Assembly (NCBI GenBank): GCA_905221605.1
Contig: CAJNDS010002305.1
Span: forward strand, 250,001 to 314,000
From: Symbiodinium natans
Taxonomy: Eukaryota > Sar > Dinophyceae > Suessiales > Symbiodiniaceae
Reading direction: 5' to 3'
Length of the DNA: 64,000 bases
How positions within the stretch are numbered: position 1 is the stretch's first letter; every line of letters starts with the position of its first letter. Under the pieces are notes generated by a model. That model was given only the letters and a program-made list of their open reading frames with translations. It made no database searches and had not been told where the DNA came from. Below, piece after piece: positions 9,901 through 18,700 of this stretch. The position numbers and the translations under genes were made by a program.

Positions 9901-10965
9901 ATCGATGAAACTGGAAAAGGGAGTAACCTGCCAATGGTGAAAGAAACTCCAGGTGAAGAAGAGGAGGTGGATATTCCTTCCTTGCGAGCGGCTCAAGGTG
10001 CCGTAGGGGAGTTCCTCTGGGTGGCAATCAAAACTCGACCTGATTTGGCGTTCTGCACGAGCCAGTTGTCTTTGTGGACATCCCGAAGGCCGCGATTTGT
10101 GGTTAAAAAGGCTGAGGAGGTTTTCCGATACCTTGCTGCAACTCCAACGTTAGGCTTGACGTTCGGAGCAATCGCAACATGCGAAAAAGAAAGAAATGAG
10201 GTGTTGCGTTATGGACGAGGCGTTAAGGTGGTGGAGTCCTACGCGGATGCCAGCTTTGCAGCAGGTGAAAACGAAAAGAGCCACTCAGGAGCGGTGGTGG
10301 TGTGGGGTGACTGTCCAGTGATGTGGGCAACACAAAGACAATCAACGGTGGCTTTAAGTACAGCTGAAGCTGAATTACATGCGTCCATAGAGGGAGCAAC
10401 GATGATTCAGTCGTGCACCCCTATAATTGCCGCTTTGGTTGGAACAGGTGAAGAATCGCTGCAAAAAGTGCTGTATACAGATTCGGTTTCAACGTGCTCG
10501 ATCATTCAATATCCTGCTGGAAGCTGGAGGACAAGACACCTGAGAATTCGAGCAGCCGGTGTCAGGTCTCTGGTGGACCGTGGTTATATGGTGATAGCGC
10601 ATCTTCGCGGTGAGTATATGATCGCTGACCTGTTGACCAAATTGATGAGTGGACAGGTGTATGCAAAGCAAAAGGCACTTTGGGGTCTCCGACTGTTGGT
10701 ACAAGGGACTGACTTGAAAAAAGCCTCGCTTGCAATGGCGGTCATGATGGTGGCTGCATCTCTGCAAGGGATGGCAATTGGTGGCGAAGAAGTGTCCACG
10801 GCTGGATTCTTTTGCGCAGAAGAAGGGGTGTGCAAGGTCGCCAACACGTCTACGGTGATGGTTCTGGCTCAAGGTGGTTGTCAACAATTCAGACCTTGTT
10901 GCATATTTGGTGGCAGCAATTATACTCTGGGAACTGGCATGGTGCCTCTTTCGACGGCTGTATAA
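6955..10965 (+). CDS. Element 1 Pol: integrase(C)-dioxygenase-like-RT-RNase H
   Basis: 1,336 aa from an ATG in the same frame as the upstream ORF; the fragment begins in mid-integrase, so the ATG may not be used. Integrase Asp2 is in HSDRAGEF (D42) and Glu in NGRAEACV (E78), with 35 residues between. The integrase post-core ends with LLLGPCDDLPGGYW. Residues about 385-529 form a 2-oxoglutarate/Fe(II) dioxygenase-like domain: H441-x-D443 (LHRDSHN), distal H509 and R518 (RVSLTGYTP). RT follows with LDISKAF (D799), LYGL and YVDD (D911, D912). RNase H begins with SYADASF (D1098) and includes STAEAELHA. The last about 35 residues are out of frame relative to the true tail (next entry). RT and RNase H motifs are intact. 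Confidence 0.92.
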   Translation: MINFVMVEPIVDKQQTTVLSAVQRMMVRLQRHGYPVLRIHSDRAGEFVNARFRSFCETRLIYRTTGDPGVPQTNGRAEACVGLFKRGVRSLLKEARLGPAYWALAARHWSMLRWQKAERELGLNPKALLPFGAQIQVKRRPWELLGPDGTKKGRQWVDRTQPALLLGPCDDLPGGYWVEAQGTAKDPDELVLFPCTTIFSNIKEPPELELEGVVEEQEPSPPEHRLKGKKPALRFADEEGPPLPPPRDPPVRHRLNEKSPASSLRGHVGSLRLLRKRGESPPLEIFEDDMQGLGELEENADVEDNVPGDEYWPTCCSPHENAYLVCKSETAEDGTQLEKEEQKAKSMYERSMYDYVDCEELLEGIVYPKRVNRRGGINNWCTSTRALVLGHYTHGGVCGITKETHRRPWLCRYLASFVRHHNPEAKFSALQISCNAPVSLHRDSHNEKHCCNYVCGFGDYKDGQLWVEDEKVLEEGAEVVEQSYGKKVLPGKLVDIHWNFMSFFPRKLHGPMPWKGNRVSLTGYTPVFMERLSYKDRCYLLQCKFPLPEPQAEEGEKRKWLKMTLKETSLDDLAEEVDYAVFEAHQWALEEHLSIRRLIAEQECCVLDEFHGSANESNGEKGSETREWLVKAKRAEEQLSKFLVKAAQVQQMVQENTALEAAEEVEFLQTKTIPTQEAMQELEKWRESLSDEVTSLVEELEVVEPTTQEKLDKLAEEPNAPVIEYVPSLVVFTRKQGTGRRRARICACGNFISSTAATEYEGPRSLSRHSLYAPGLDSTTFRCQVRHAAYMVWIIAGLDISKAFLTAPMNRAQREGRLVVVQPPRAAVKLGLCTKEERWIVRKALYGLAESPAAWVEWRDQRLQGMSWVSKDGQAMSFQRSNADPSLFLIMAQEKLEGTSKLVGTMGLYVDDFLMAGTMTVLREALEQIRKEWKTSEPEFCGPGCGDGFLKFLGVQIWYRNGSFFLNQEDFVRDLLNRRGYQIDETGKGSNLPMVKETPGEEEEVDIPSLRAAQGAVGEFLWVAIKTRPDLAFCTSQLSLWTSRRPRFVVKKAEEVFRYLAATPTLGLTFGAIATCEKERNEVLRYGRGVKVVESYADASFAAGENEKSHSGAVVVWGDCPVMWATQRQSTVALSTAEAELHASIEGATMIQSCTPIIAALVGTGEESLQKVLYTDSVSTCSIIQYPAGSWRTRHLRIRAAGVRSLVDRGYMVIAHLRGEYMIADLLTKLMSGQVYAKQKALWGLRLLVQGTDLKKASLAMAVMMVAASLQGMAIGGEEVSTAGFFCAEEGVCKVANTSTVMVLAQGGCQQFRPCCIFGGSNYTLGTGMVPLSTAV

Positions 10966-11173
10966 ATGGCTGTGGATCAAGAAAGCGGTGGTTATTCCTG
11001 CGAGTGCCACTTTGTGTACAACAGTGGGTGGGAACTGTATGCACGCAAGCAGTGACTGTGATGTTCTGCGATATTCACAGCCCAGGGCTAAGACGCTTTG
11101 TAAGCATTGCCTCAAGGATGGCTGGGTGGTGAATGCTGAGTTCCTTGGTGAGGAACGGGCCGCTGGAACGTGA
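10874..11173 (+). pseudogene. Frameshifted C-terminal tail of element 1 Pol (membrane segment plus Cys motif)
   Basis: About 99 aa open in frame 2 while Pol ends in frame 1. It begins with a hydrophobic stretch (LVAYLVAAIILWELAWCLF) followed by basic residues, then a Cys/His-rich end with CMHASSDC and CKHC. It has no ATG of its own. The switch from Pol must lie near 10,860-10,900. I infer that a single indel detached the tail; a programmed shift is less likely but not excluded. It stops at TGA 11,171-11,173. Confidence 0.6.
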
Positions 11174-11348
11174 ATTTTCCAAATACGAGGTGAAGAAATC
11201 CTCAATGGTAAAGGATTCAGCCAATGAGCTGAAGGTTCGTCCTGGATGACGTTAAACCATAATGTGCATTTCAAGCAGCTGGCTGCTGCCTAAATGGCGG
11301 TTTTTGGCCAAAGATTTGCACCTCCAATGTGTCCTAGGAAATCCTAGG
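11174..11348. other. Element 1 3' untranslated region
   Basis: No ORF of note between the Pol tail and the polypurine tract. It includes a short inverted repeat CCTAGGAAATCCTAGG just before the tract. Confidence 0.6.
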
Positions 11349-11358
11349 ACAGGGGGAG
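11349..11358 (+). promoter_or_regulatory. Polypurine tract of element 1
   Basis: ACAGGGGGAG lies directly before the TG of the 3' LTR, the expected position for the plus-strand primer. Confidence 0.8.
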
Positions 11359-11587
11359 TGCGGAGCTGCAATTGGTATTGTAGAAAGGAGTTGGTATTGG
11401 AAGTTAAAGGGTCAATGAACCCGATAATCGTTGGCTCAAGCCATGACCAAAGCGGTCGAAGGTTTCGTAAAAAGTGTGCCCTTGGTTTGGGGTCTTGCTG
11501 TTCGGTTGTTGGTTGTTCCAGGGGTATTAAGGGCTTCTGTTGGGGTTGACTGTTTTGTTCCCTGTCCTCCTTCGGTTGCCCCCCGTA
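11359..11587 (+). repeat. 3' LTR of element 1
   Basis: 229 bp. Reads the same as the 5' LTR over its full length (no difference found by eye). Ends CCCCGTA, followed by the right copy of the target duplication. Confidence 0.95.
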
Positions 11588-11681
11588 CCCTAAACCCTAA
11601 ACCCTAAACCCTAAACCCTAAACCCTAAACCCTAAACCCTAAACCCTAAACCCTAAACCCTAAACCCTAAACCCTAAACCC
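11588..11681. repeat. Interstitial telomeric tract (CCCTAAA)
   Basis: About thirteen perfect units. The first five bases are the right-hand target duplication of element 1. Confidence 0.97.
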
Positions 11682-13332
11682 GAGTCGGATGTCTATCGAT
11701 CTGCTGATGAAGAGTACCTCAAAGGAGGCAAGTCGGTCCTTCGTCCACACAGCCAAAAACGGGACCCGCACCTGAAGCCCTAAGAACCCACTTCGGTTCG
11801 ACAAACTTGACACGTGCGAGCAGAACCTTCTCAGCTTCAGCATTCGACACGTGGTTCTTCAAGCCAACACCAAACCACGCACAGGTTTCTCAGAAACGCC
11901 AAGACCCCGACGTTCAGAGCATTGGAATGACTTGCGCTTGTTGGTGGCACCATATCAATGATTCATAGCAGCCTCTTCATTGGACTGCCTCCCCCTGCAC
12001 GCAAGAACAAATAATCGAGATGACCGCGTCAAACTTGAAACGCCTGTGAACACTAAAACAAACCGTCAAGCTCATGCAACGAACACGCAGTTTGCGTGAA
12101 GCGCACACGGGTGTACACCAATAGTCGCCAGCACAACTCCTCACCCCATGCGAAATGTGTGTACCGAAACGGGAAGCGTCTGAGTCATGCCCCGGGGCGA
12201 GGGACGGAGTACTGCGTCCTTTAAAAGCCGGGTCTAGGGTTTAGGGTTTAAGGGTTAAGGGTTTAGGGTTTAGGGCTTAGGGTTCAGGGTTAAATGGTTT
12301 GAAGTGTCACCCTTGAATGTCAAGGATCTCATACCTGGCGATGGTGACAGCCACATGCCGTGCCACTTGGGGTCAGTTATTAAGCACGGATGCGGTCTCT
12401 GGAAAGTTGGAGCCTTTTCCGGGGGATGCCCGTAATACACGAAAGACATTGCGGTCGTCGGATGTCGTTTTGCTTTGCTTTTGATAGCGTTTGGCCCTTA
12501 GGCTGCAAAAGCTTGCAAAAGCCACAAAGATCCACAGAAGAAAGCCAGTAAGCCTGCGCGGACATCCATAGTTTTGGGAATCGACAGCCGGGGCTTTCTT
12601 GCAAGGATGAATTGGGGGGGTTCTTGGCTTCAGGCTTTAGGGTTTTGCGGTCTTGGACGGCCCACAGGTGCTCCATATTCGGAACAGCATTGGAAAATGC
12701 TTTGAATGGTGTCCATGATTGTTGGGTTGGGAGACTTCAGTTGAGGTCATCGTATCCCAACCCAAGCAAGTGCACTGGTAAGGCAGAGCACGATTCTCGG
12801 TACGGCGTCGCCCACCAAATCCGAATCTCCGCCTGCACGGATTCCGGCACTTGGGTTTCAGTTCAGGGTTTCAAGTTAAATTCCATGCTGTGGGGTACCA
12901 TTGACCCCGTCTTCTGAATTAATACCCCCTGTTCACTGTTCAGGGTTTGGGTTTTAGGGTTGAGGGTTTAGGGTTCAGGGTTTGGGGTTTAGGGTTTAGG
13001 GTTTCAGGAAGGCCCCAAACTCACAAGCCTGGGCGGTGTTGGGGTCAAGGGGCCTTAGGCTGGAGCGTCTCGGAACTGATGGCTTGAGGCTTTAGAGTCT
13101 TGAGTCTCGAGGTTTACAGGACACTCGTTTGTTTTTTGGAGGGGGGGGGAACTGCAGTTTAGCCAAGAAGTTCTCCAGCCTTCACGCAGGACGTCCTCAC
13201 TGTTGTAGCCCTTGACGCCAGAGCTGCTACATAAAATGGTTTAGGGATTGGCGGTGTGGCTTTCCAGTTTGAGTTGGGGTGCGGGGCTTGGACTTCACGT
13301 GGAGTCCTGCTGTGTTGGTTGAAGGGGATACT
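11682..13332. other. Intron filler between elements 1 and 2, left part
   Basis: No gene seen. Telomeric tracts at about 12,236-12,292 and 12,942-13,007 (TTTAGGG with variants) and a G run at about 13,141. Confidence 0.6.
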
Positions 13333-13433
13333 TTGGGATGTTCCCCCTTATACTAACAGTCCTTAATTGGGATGGTGATAGGGGCTCCTAGAATCCCTAT
13401 TGAGGACTGTTAGTATAAGGGGGAACATCCCAA
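13333..13433. mobile_element. MITE-like element, family A, copy 1
   Basis: 101 bp with 31-bp perfect terminal inverted repeats starting TTGGGATGTTCCCCC and ending GGGGGAACATCCCAA. It is the best preserved of six copies in this window and has no coding capacity. The other copies are at 13,550, 40,279, 44,234, 51,249 and 55,501. Confidence 0.9.
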
Positions 13434-13549
13434 GGGATACCCAAGGCTGGTAGCCAATCAGCAGCCCAGCCCCGCATCCTCGAGCCAAATGCAGAACCAA
13501 AGCATAGTCCGAGCACTTGAGCCCACAGATCGGCATTAAGGCATGCGGG

Positions 13550-13650
13550 TTGGGTTGGTCCCCCTCATACTAACAGCTCCGTAATCGGAATAACAATAGG
13601 GGGTACTATGATCCCCATGAGGGACTGTTAGTATAGGGGGGAACATCCCA
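13550..13650. mobile_element. MITE-like element, family A, copy 2
   Basis: Same ends as copy 1 with substitutions in the left repeat (GGGTTGGTCCCCC). The right end GGGGGGAACATCCCA is intact. Internal sequence includes AGGGGGTACTATGATCCC. Confidence 0.85.
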
Positions 13651-15017
13651 GCATGTGGGGCCAGAAGGTTTTTTTTTCGGTGTCCAGGCCCTTTGTCCCG
13701 AACAGATTCTGCGGTATCGTCCTAAAACCCTAAGCCCTAAACCCTAAACAATGTAGGGTTTAGGGTTTAGGGTATAGGGTTTAGGGTTTAGGGTTTAGGG
13801 TTTAGGGCCCAGGGGGTCCTTCAGGTTACGTTCTCGGCCAATGCAGTCGGGAGTGGGTTGACCTGGACGTCGATCGAGGTCACCTCTGGTTCCGGCTCCC
13901 TGGCTTCGCTACGTCGCTACCGGCTCGAGTAGAAAACTTACTTCTCCAACAGCTGAACTTGAAACTTTTTTGGGTCCCTTATTTAGTAGGAATCATAAAG
14001 TTTAACCTTTTTTTTCCTTGGTTGTAAGAAAATGGTCTAGCGTGAGAATACGCTCTGTTTGGGGTGGCTTTGCCCCGAGAAGCCCTGAGCCTTGCGAGCT
14101 GGAACCTGGGTTGATTTCTTCAGGCATATGGGAGATCTGGAGTGTTCCGGGATTGCCATGGGTTAAGCCAGCGTTAGAGTTGTCAGTAGAATCGAGAGGT
14201 GCTTTCTATCTTGAGCTCAGGGTGTGCATGTGTGGCTTCGGGTGGAAACATCATAAGCACGACAGCCGTGAATGCCAAGTCGTATCGCATCGATGTCATT
14301 CCTATCGCTATTGAGCTCGAGCAAGGTCTGCGCAAACAGTAGTTTTGTGCAAAGTTCACCTGCCCCATCAGGGCCGAGCCCCGCCACTGTGTGGAGTTCA
14401 AGCTGCAGGACCACAGCCTCTGGTGTCCGGGGCCTACAGGGTTTAGGGTTTAGGGTTTCGGGTTTCGGGTTTAGCGTTTAGGGTTTCGGGTTTAGGGTTT
14501 AGGGTTTAGGCACGCCAGAAGGGGCGCCGGGGTGCTTGGGTTTAACTTTTCGTTTAGACTCGGCGCCACCTACATCTAACGCCGGGCCCTGGCTCTTTGA
14601 AGCCCTTTTTGCATAAGTTGCCTTGGCGTGCACCTCTGTCCGCTTCTGTCCAGCTGGTAATATTTCCTTCAACTTACCCCCCCCCCCGTTTACAGCTTTT
14701 CTGCTCTCTTTTCGGGCCCACGGTTTCCTTGCTGCACAACTCGGATGCTTTGCCACAGCCGCCTTCCGCGCTACGCCTGGGGGCAGTTCCAGAGCGTGCC
14801 GGCAATCTCACAACATCAGCCAGCGTCGTAAGAATGGAGCCTTCCCCCTTTGAGTCGTCTGATCTTCCTTGTTGCATGTGCTTGGCAGCTGACTTTGTGA
14901 AAGGATCAGCCGATGCAACCCCTTCAATTAGAGGTGTTTAGCACAAAGAGGTCAGGTTGATTCCACGGGATGGTGATTTGACGTGTACATGTATTTCGGG
15001 TTTGGACCCCTTCTCGA
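13651..15017. other. Intron filler between elements 1 and 2, right part
   Basis: Telomeric tracts at about 13,724-13,807 and 14,440-14,511, and a C run near 14,680. Short ORFs exist in several frames but none shows a recognisable domain. The ATAG enrichment typical of element 2 is absent until about 15,020. Confidence 0.55.
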
Positions 15018-15763
15018 ATGTGGATCATGGATAGTTTGCCGACTTCATCGTGGCCGAGCGTGGATAGAATGATGATCCCATGTTCGATCGCAGCTGTAAG
15101 CTGCTCAAGAAGGGCCCTTCTTAGTACTGTAGCAGCCTGTATTGTACAGTTTTCGCCCCCGTGGATAGTGTTCCTGTACGTCGTGGACCTGATTGGCCAA
15201 CTCGCATCCGGAGGAAAGAGGAGCCAAAAGGGTCGGGCGTTGACGAGGAATAGATCCTTTTCCCTAACCTCGGGATAGTTATCTGTTCTCTTTACAACTC
15301 ATAGCCGGAGGCCGGAGGATACTGAGGGCAGGTGGCTGTTCAGGTGAATATCGGGATAGGTGTACAACACGCAGCCGGACGGCTAGTGGATACATCTAGA
15401 GCGATAGGTTACCACCCCCTGGAGATAGCAACTCTGGGGATCCTTCCGATAGTTAACGTCGGGAGTGGCTCGGAACGATTGGCTAGCTACCTTGAGTTCC
15501 CCGTTGACAGGGATACTGTTACTTCTGGTGCAACATTACAACCTACAACTGTAAATATACAACTTCTTTCTCCTCGTGTGGCCTGAGCTAGTTACTGGAA
15601 CGGGTTGCGCAAGTTTTCATTGGTTTGGACACTTCGCACAGGTTAAGAGCCTTGTTGCTTGGCCTGGACGAGCTGTTCGAGAAGTTTTCTTGGTATAGCG
15701 AAGAGGTACCACTTGCATAGCGAAGTTTTCCGCATTTGTCACTTGTGTTCGTTGACTGCAGCA
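15018..15763 (+). other. Element 2 leader upstream of Gag
   Basis: Non-coding, about 750 nt. Like the coding part it is rich in ATAG (for example GTGGATAGAATG, GTGGATAGTG, GCGATAGG, CCGATAGTTA). It may contain all or part of a 5' LTR, but the partner copy is not in the window. The TTG-initiated frame extension from 15,659 is probably not translated. Confidence 0.5.
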
Positions 15764-18700
15764 ATGTCCACACGTGATAGCATTGGGAGCAGTGAGTCTA
15801 GCGATAGTGATGTGTTGGGAGTAGGGAATAGATTTCTCGAGGACCAGGTCACTGCGGTCAATCAGGACGTGGCGGCTACCGATAGTCATGTGAGAAGCAT
15901 AGCCGACGCCGAGAACGTGAACTTCATCGACGACGGACGGAATAGTGGAAGGACGGGAATGGAGATGGATAGCAGTGATAATAGAGATCGCCTCGGCCTC
16001 AGTTTCTCAGGACCGCTTACTGTAGACATCAGGTCGAGTGCTGCGAATAATATATTAGTGTCAGGACCACCCCCAGGACTGACGGATAGAAACTTGGAGA
16101 TCGTGGCGGCGATGGATAGTGTGGGGAGGTCGGGAGGACTGGGCTATGCCGGAATAGCGGACACGTCGGGCACTCAGGGGAGGGACGCAGACGAAGGATT
16201 GCAGGAGTTGCTCGCAATCCCGTCGATAGCAGATAGAGGGGATGCCGTAATGCAGCTCAGCATGCTTGCAAGCCGTCCTGTAGTGTTTGATCCAGTTATG
16301 GGAGCTACAGATTTAAATGAGTATAGGGCCGGAAGAGGTGAGATAGAAGCGGGAAACGCTAGGACTCCGACGCTTGCTATCGAGGATCTGGCTGGAATAG
16401 ATGAAAGGATGGAAGAGGGACCGTTCGTCATCCCCTCCGAGCCTGTGTCCCACGGGACGAATTACGAGTCAACGGGAGGTGCCAAGGGAATCACTGGTTC
16501 CGGGTTAGAAATGGCGATCGAGGACAGAGTGGATAGTCTTGCAGTGTCATCATCGTCAGATCATGATAGGACGATCAGGAGGAATGATGATGGAATAGAT
16601 GCGATGATGCTCAGTGGCGAGCTCGGTGCGGAGGGCGATCGAACGAGAAGTGCGGATAGCGGACATTGGATGAGCAGAGGGAATGGAGATGATCTCGTTC
16701 CAGGAGTGTATTCGAATAGTGCGACCATGATTGGGAATGTCGGTGCCGATCCTACGGACCTGGAGTTGATAGCTAAGGGATCGTCAGCGGTAGCGCAGAA
16801 CGTGGTCAGTGGGAGCGATGATAGAGCACTGTCTGTATTTTCATCTACAGGTCTCTCGGAGGCATCGCCAGGCGGGAACGTCGAAGCGTTGAAGGATGTG
16901 AGGATGGGTCAGACTACGACGATCGGAATAGAGTGGGGATCCCATGGAATCCGGAGTACGCTCGAGGAAACGGGGGTCATCACTGACATGGACTTTGCGA
17001 AGTTCTTCACAGATCAGGGGCCAGGAGAGTCTGGATCAACGCCCATGACGATGCAATCGGATTCGCAGGAACGGTGGAATGCTGGGATATATGGTGCCGA
17101 GATCGCAGGGGTAGAGAAAGACAGGTCACGAAAGATGTCGATGGGGTCGGATAGTGGGCACTCAGGTGGTCGATCTACATCATTGAAGAGGGATAGCCCG
17201 GGTGGATCGGAAAATGGAGTTGGTACCACCAGCAAGATAGGCAAGATGGATGAGGGACTGCGTAAGCAACGAGTGGAGCAGGCCGTTAAGGAGATGAACC
17301 AGATAGCCGAGAGCGTCCCCGCAGCGAAGAAGTCGAAGTCGACAGAAATTGGGGGACCGATCCATCAGGCAGGAATGATCACCCCGGATCAGGGTAGCGA
17401 AGGATGGGGCAATCGATCCCCGGCTCCACGATCTCCTGGGATAGGTGGGCAGTACGAGCATTTCGGGATCGATACTCCACCTGAAGGACGAGGCAGGAAC
17501 GACGAGATGAGGGCAACATCATCCCCACCCAGGCGGGCAAAGATGAGAGCTCCTGCTGATCCGGACAAATCGTCGTTGGGAGAGATAGATGGCAGGATAG
17601 ATGACTTGCAGACGGTGGTTGTGGACACGCAGACCGACGTAGCCAAGCTTAAGGTGGCAAGCGAATGTGCAAGTGCAATTGCTAATAGCTCAGCGGAAAA
17701 GGCGGACGTCGTGAGCAAGAGATTGGTGGAATGCGAAGAGGAGGTGAAGCACTGGAAAGGTTGGATAGAATCGCAGCAGATAGATACCAAGACAACACTG
17801 TCGCAGGAGCTGAAAGAGATGAGTCGGATCATGGACGGGAGCGTCAGCGAGGATAGGATGGATGATGCAATGGCTCCGCAACTGACCGAGGGAGCAATGC
17901 AGCTCGCACGGAGAATGAGACGGCAGGTCGAAAACGTGAAGGTGCTCAAGACATCTGTTACGACTAGATTGAAGGGAGTGGAGGAGCGATTGTCCACAGC
18001 GGAGCATTCAGCAGACATAGCCAAACAGAGTACCGGGACGAAGATCACCACGTTAGAAACAGGATTGAATGAGGTGAGACGTGGCATAGGCGTAGTCTTC
18101 TCGAGTATGCAAATGCGACACGAGAATGGAACATGGAAGAACGAGAGACTGGATAAAGTAGAGACGGTTTTGAATAGACAGTGGGACCAGATCAAGATAG
18201 CGGGCGAGGAACTAAGGAAGCTGAAGTCCAAGGGGAGCCAGAAAGCCGGAACAGATACGGCATCGTCGTCACATTGCAACAGCCAAGGAAAAGGTTCTGG
18301 ATGCGGATGCAGAGAACCTGGCGAGGGTCACGGCACGTGCATAGATGGGGCAGTGCGGGGCGAAACCAAGAAGCTGAGTGAAGTGGTTCTGGCACAGAAG
18401 GAACACATAATGACCGTCGCGAGAGAGGTGATAAAGAACCGCAAAAGCGTGGCTGAGATTGTGGCGAACATGACAAAGGTTCACAAGAATTGCGAGAATG
18501 TCGCTGCAAGGACCGATCGGATGGATGAGAAGAGAAACGGAGAACAGGCCTGGGTAAAGGATACCGTGCGAAAGATGGAAAAGACAATGGAATCAATGTC
18601 GAGCCGTATGATAGATGAGCAGAAGAGAGTCACGGGCGAATTTATCCTTGTCAATGCTCGAATTGATGAGAGCGCACGGAACGAAGGGGTAGGCAAGATG

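Larger units (their letters stand above)
1703..11592 (+). mobile_element. Ty1/copia LTR retrotransposon (element 1), complete, recent, ORFs interrupted
   Basis: Full-length copia-order element: LTR, primer site, Gag, protease, methyltransferase-like, integrase, dioxygenase-like, RT, RNase H, polypurine tract, LTR. The two 229-bp LTRs read identically by eye, indicating a recent insertion. The 5-bp target duplication CCCTA lies at 1,703-1,707 and 11,588-11,592. The right flank is a telomeric tract and the left flank ends in a single telomere-like unit, so the target was the edge of a CCCTAAA array. The coding frame is broken at 6,919 (stop codons) and near 10,870 (frameshift). Confidence 0.93.

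Noticed and set aside
15018-15763. A 5' LTR of element 2
   Set aside because: No second copy in the window, and no primer site recognised, so termini cannot be set.
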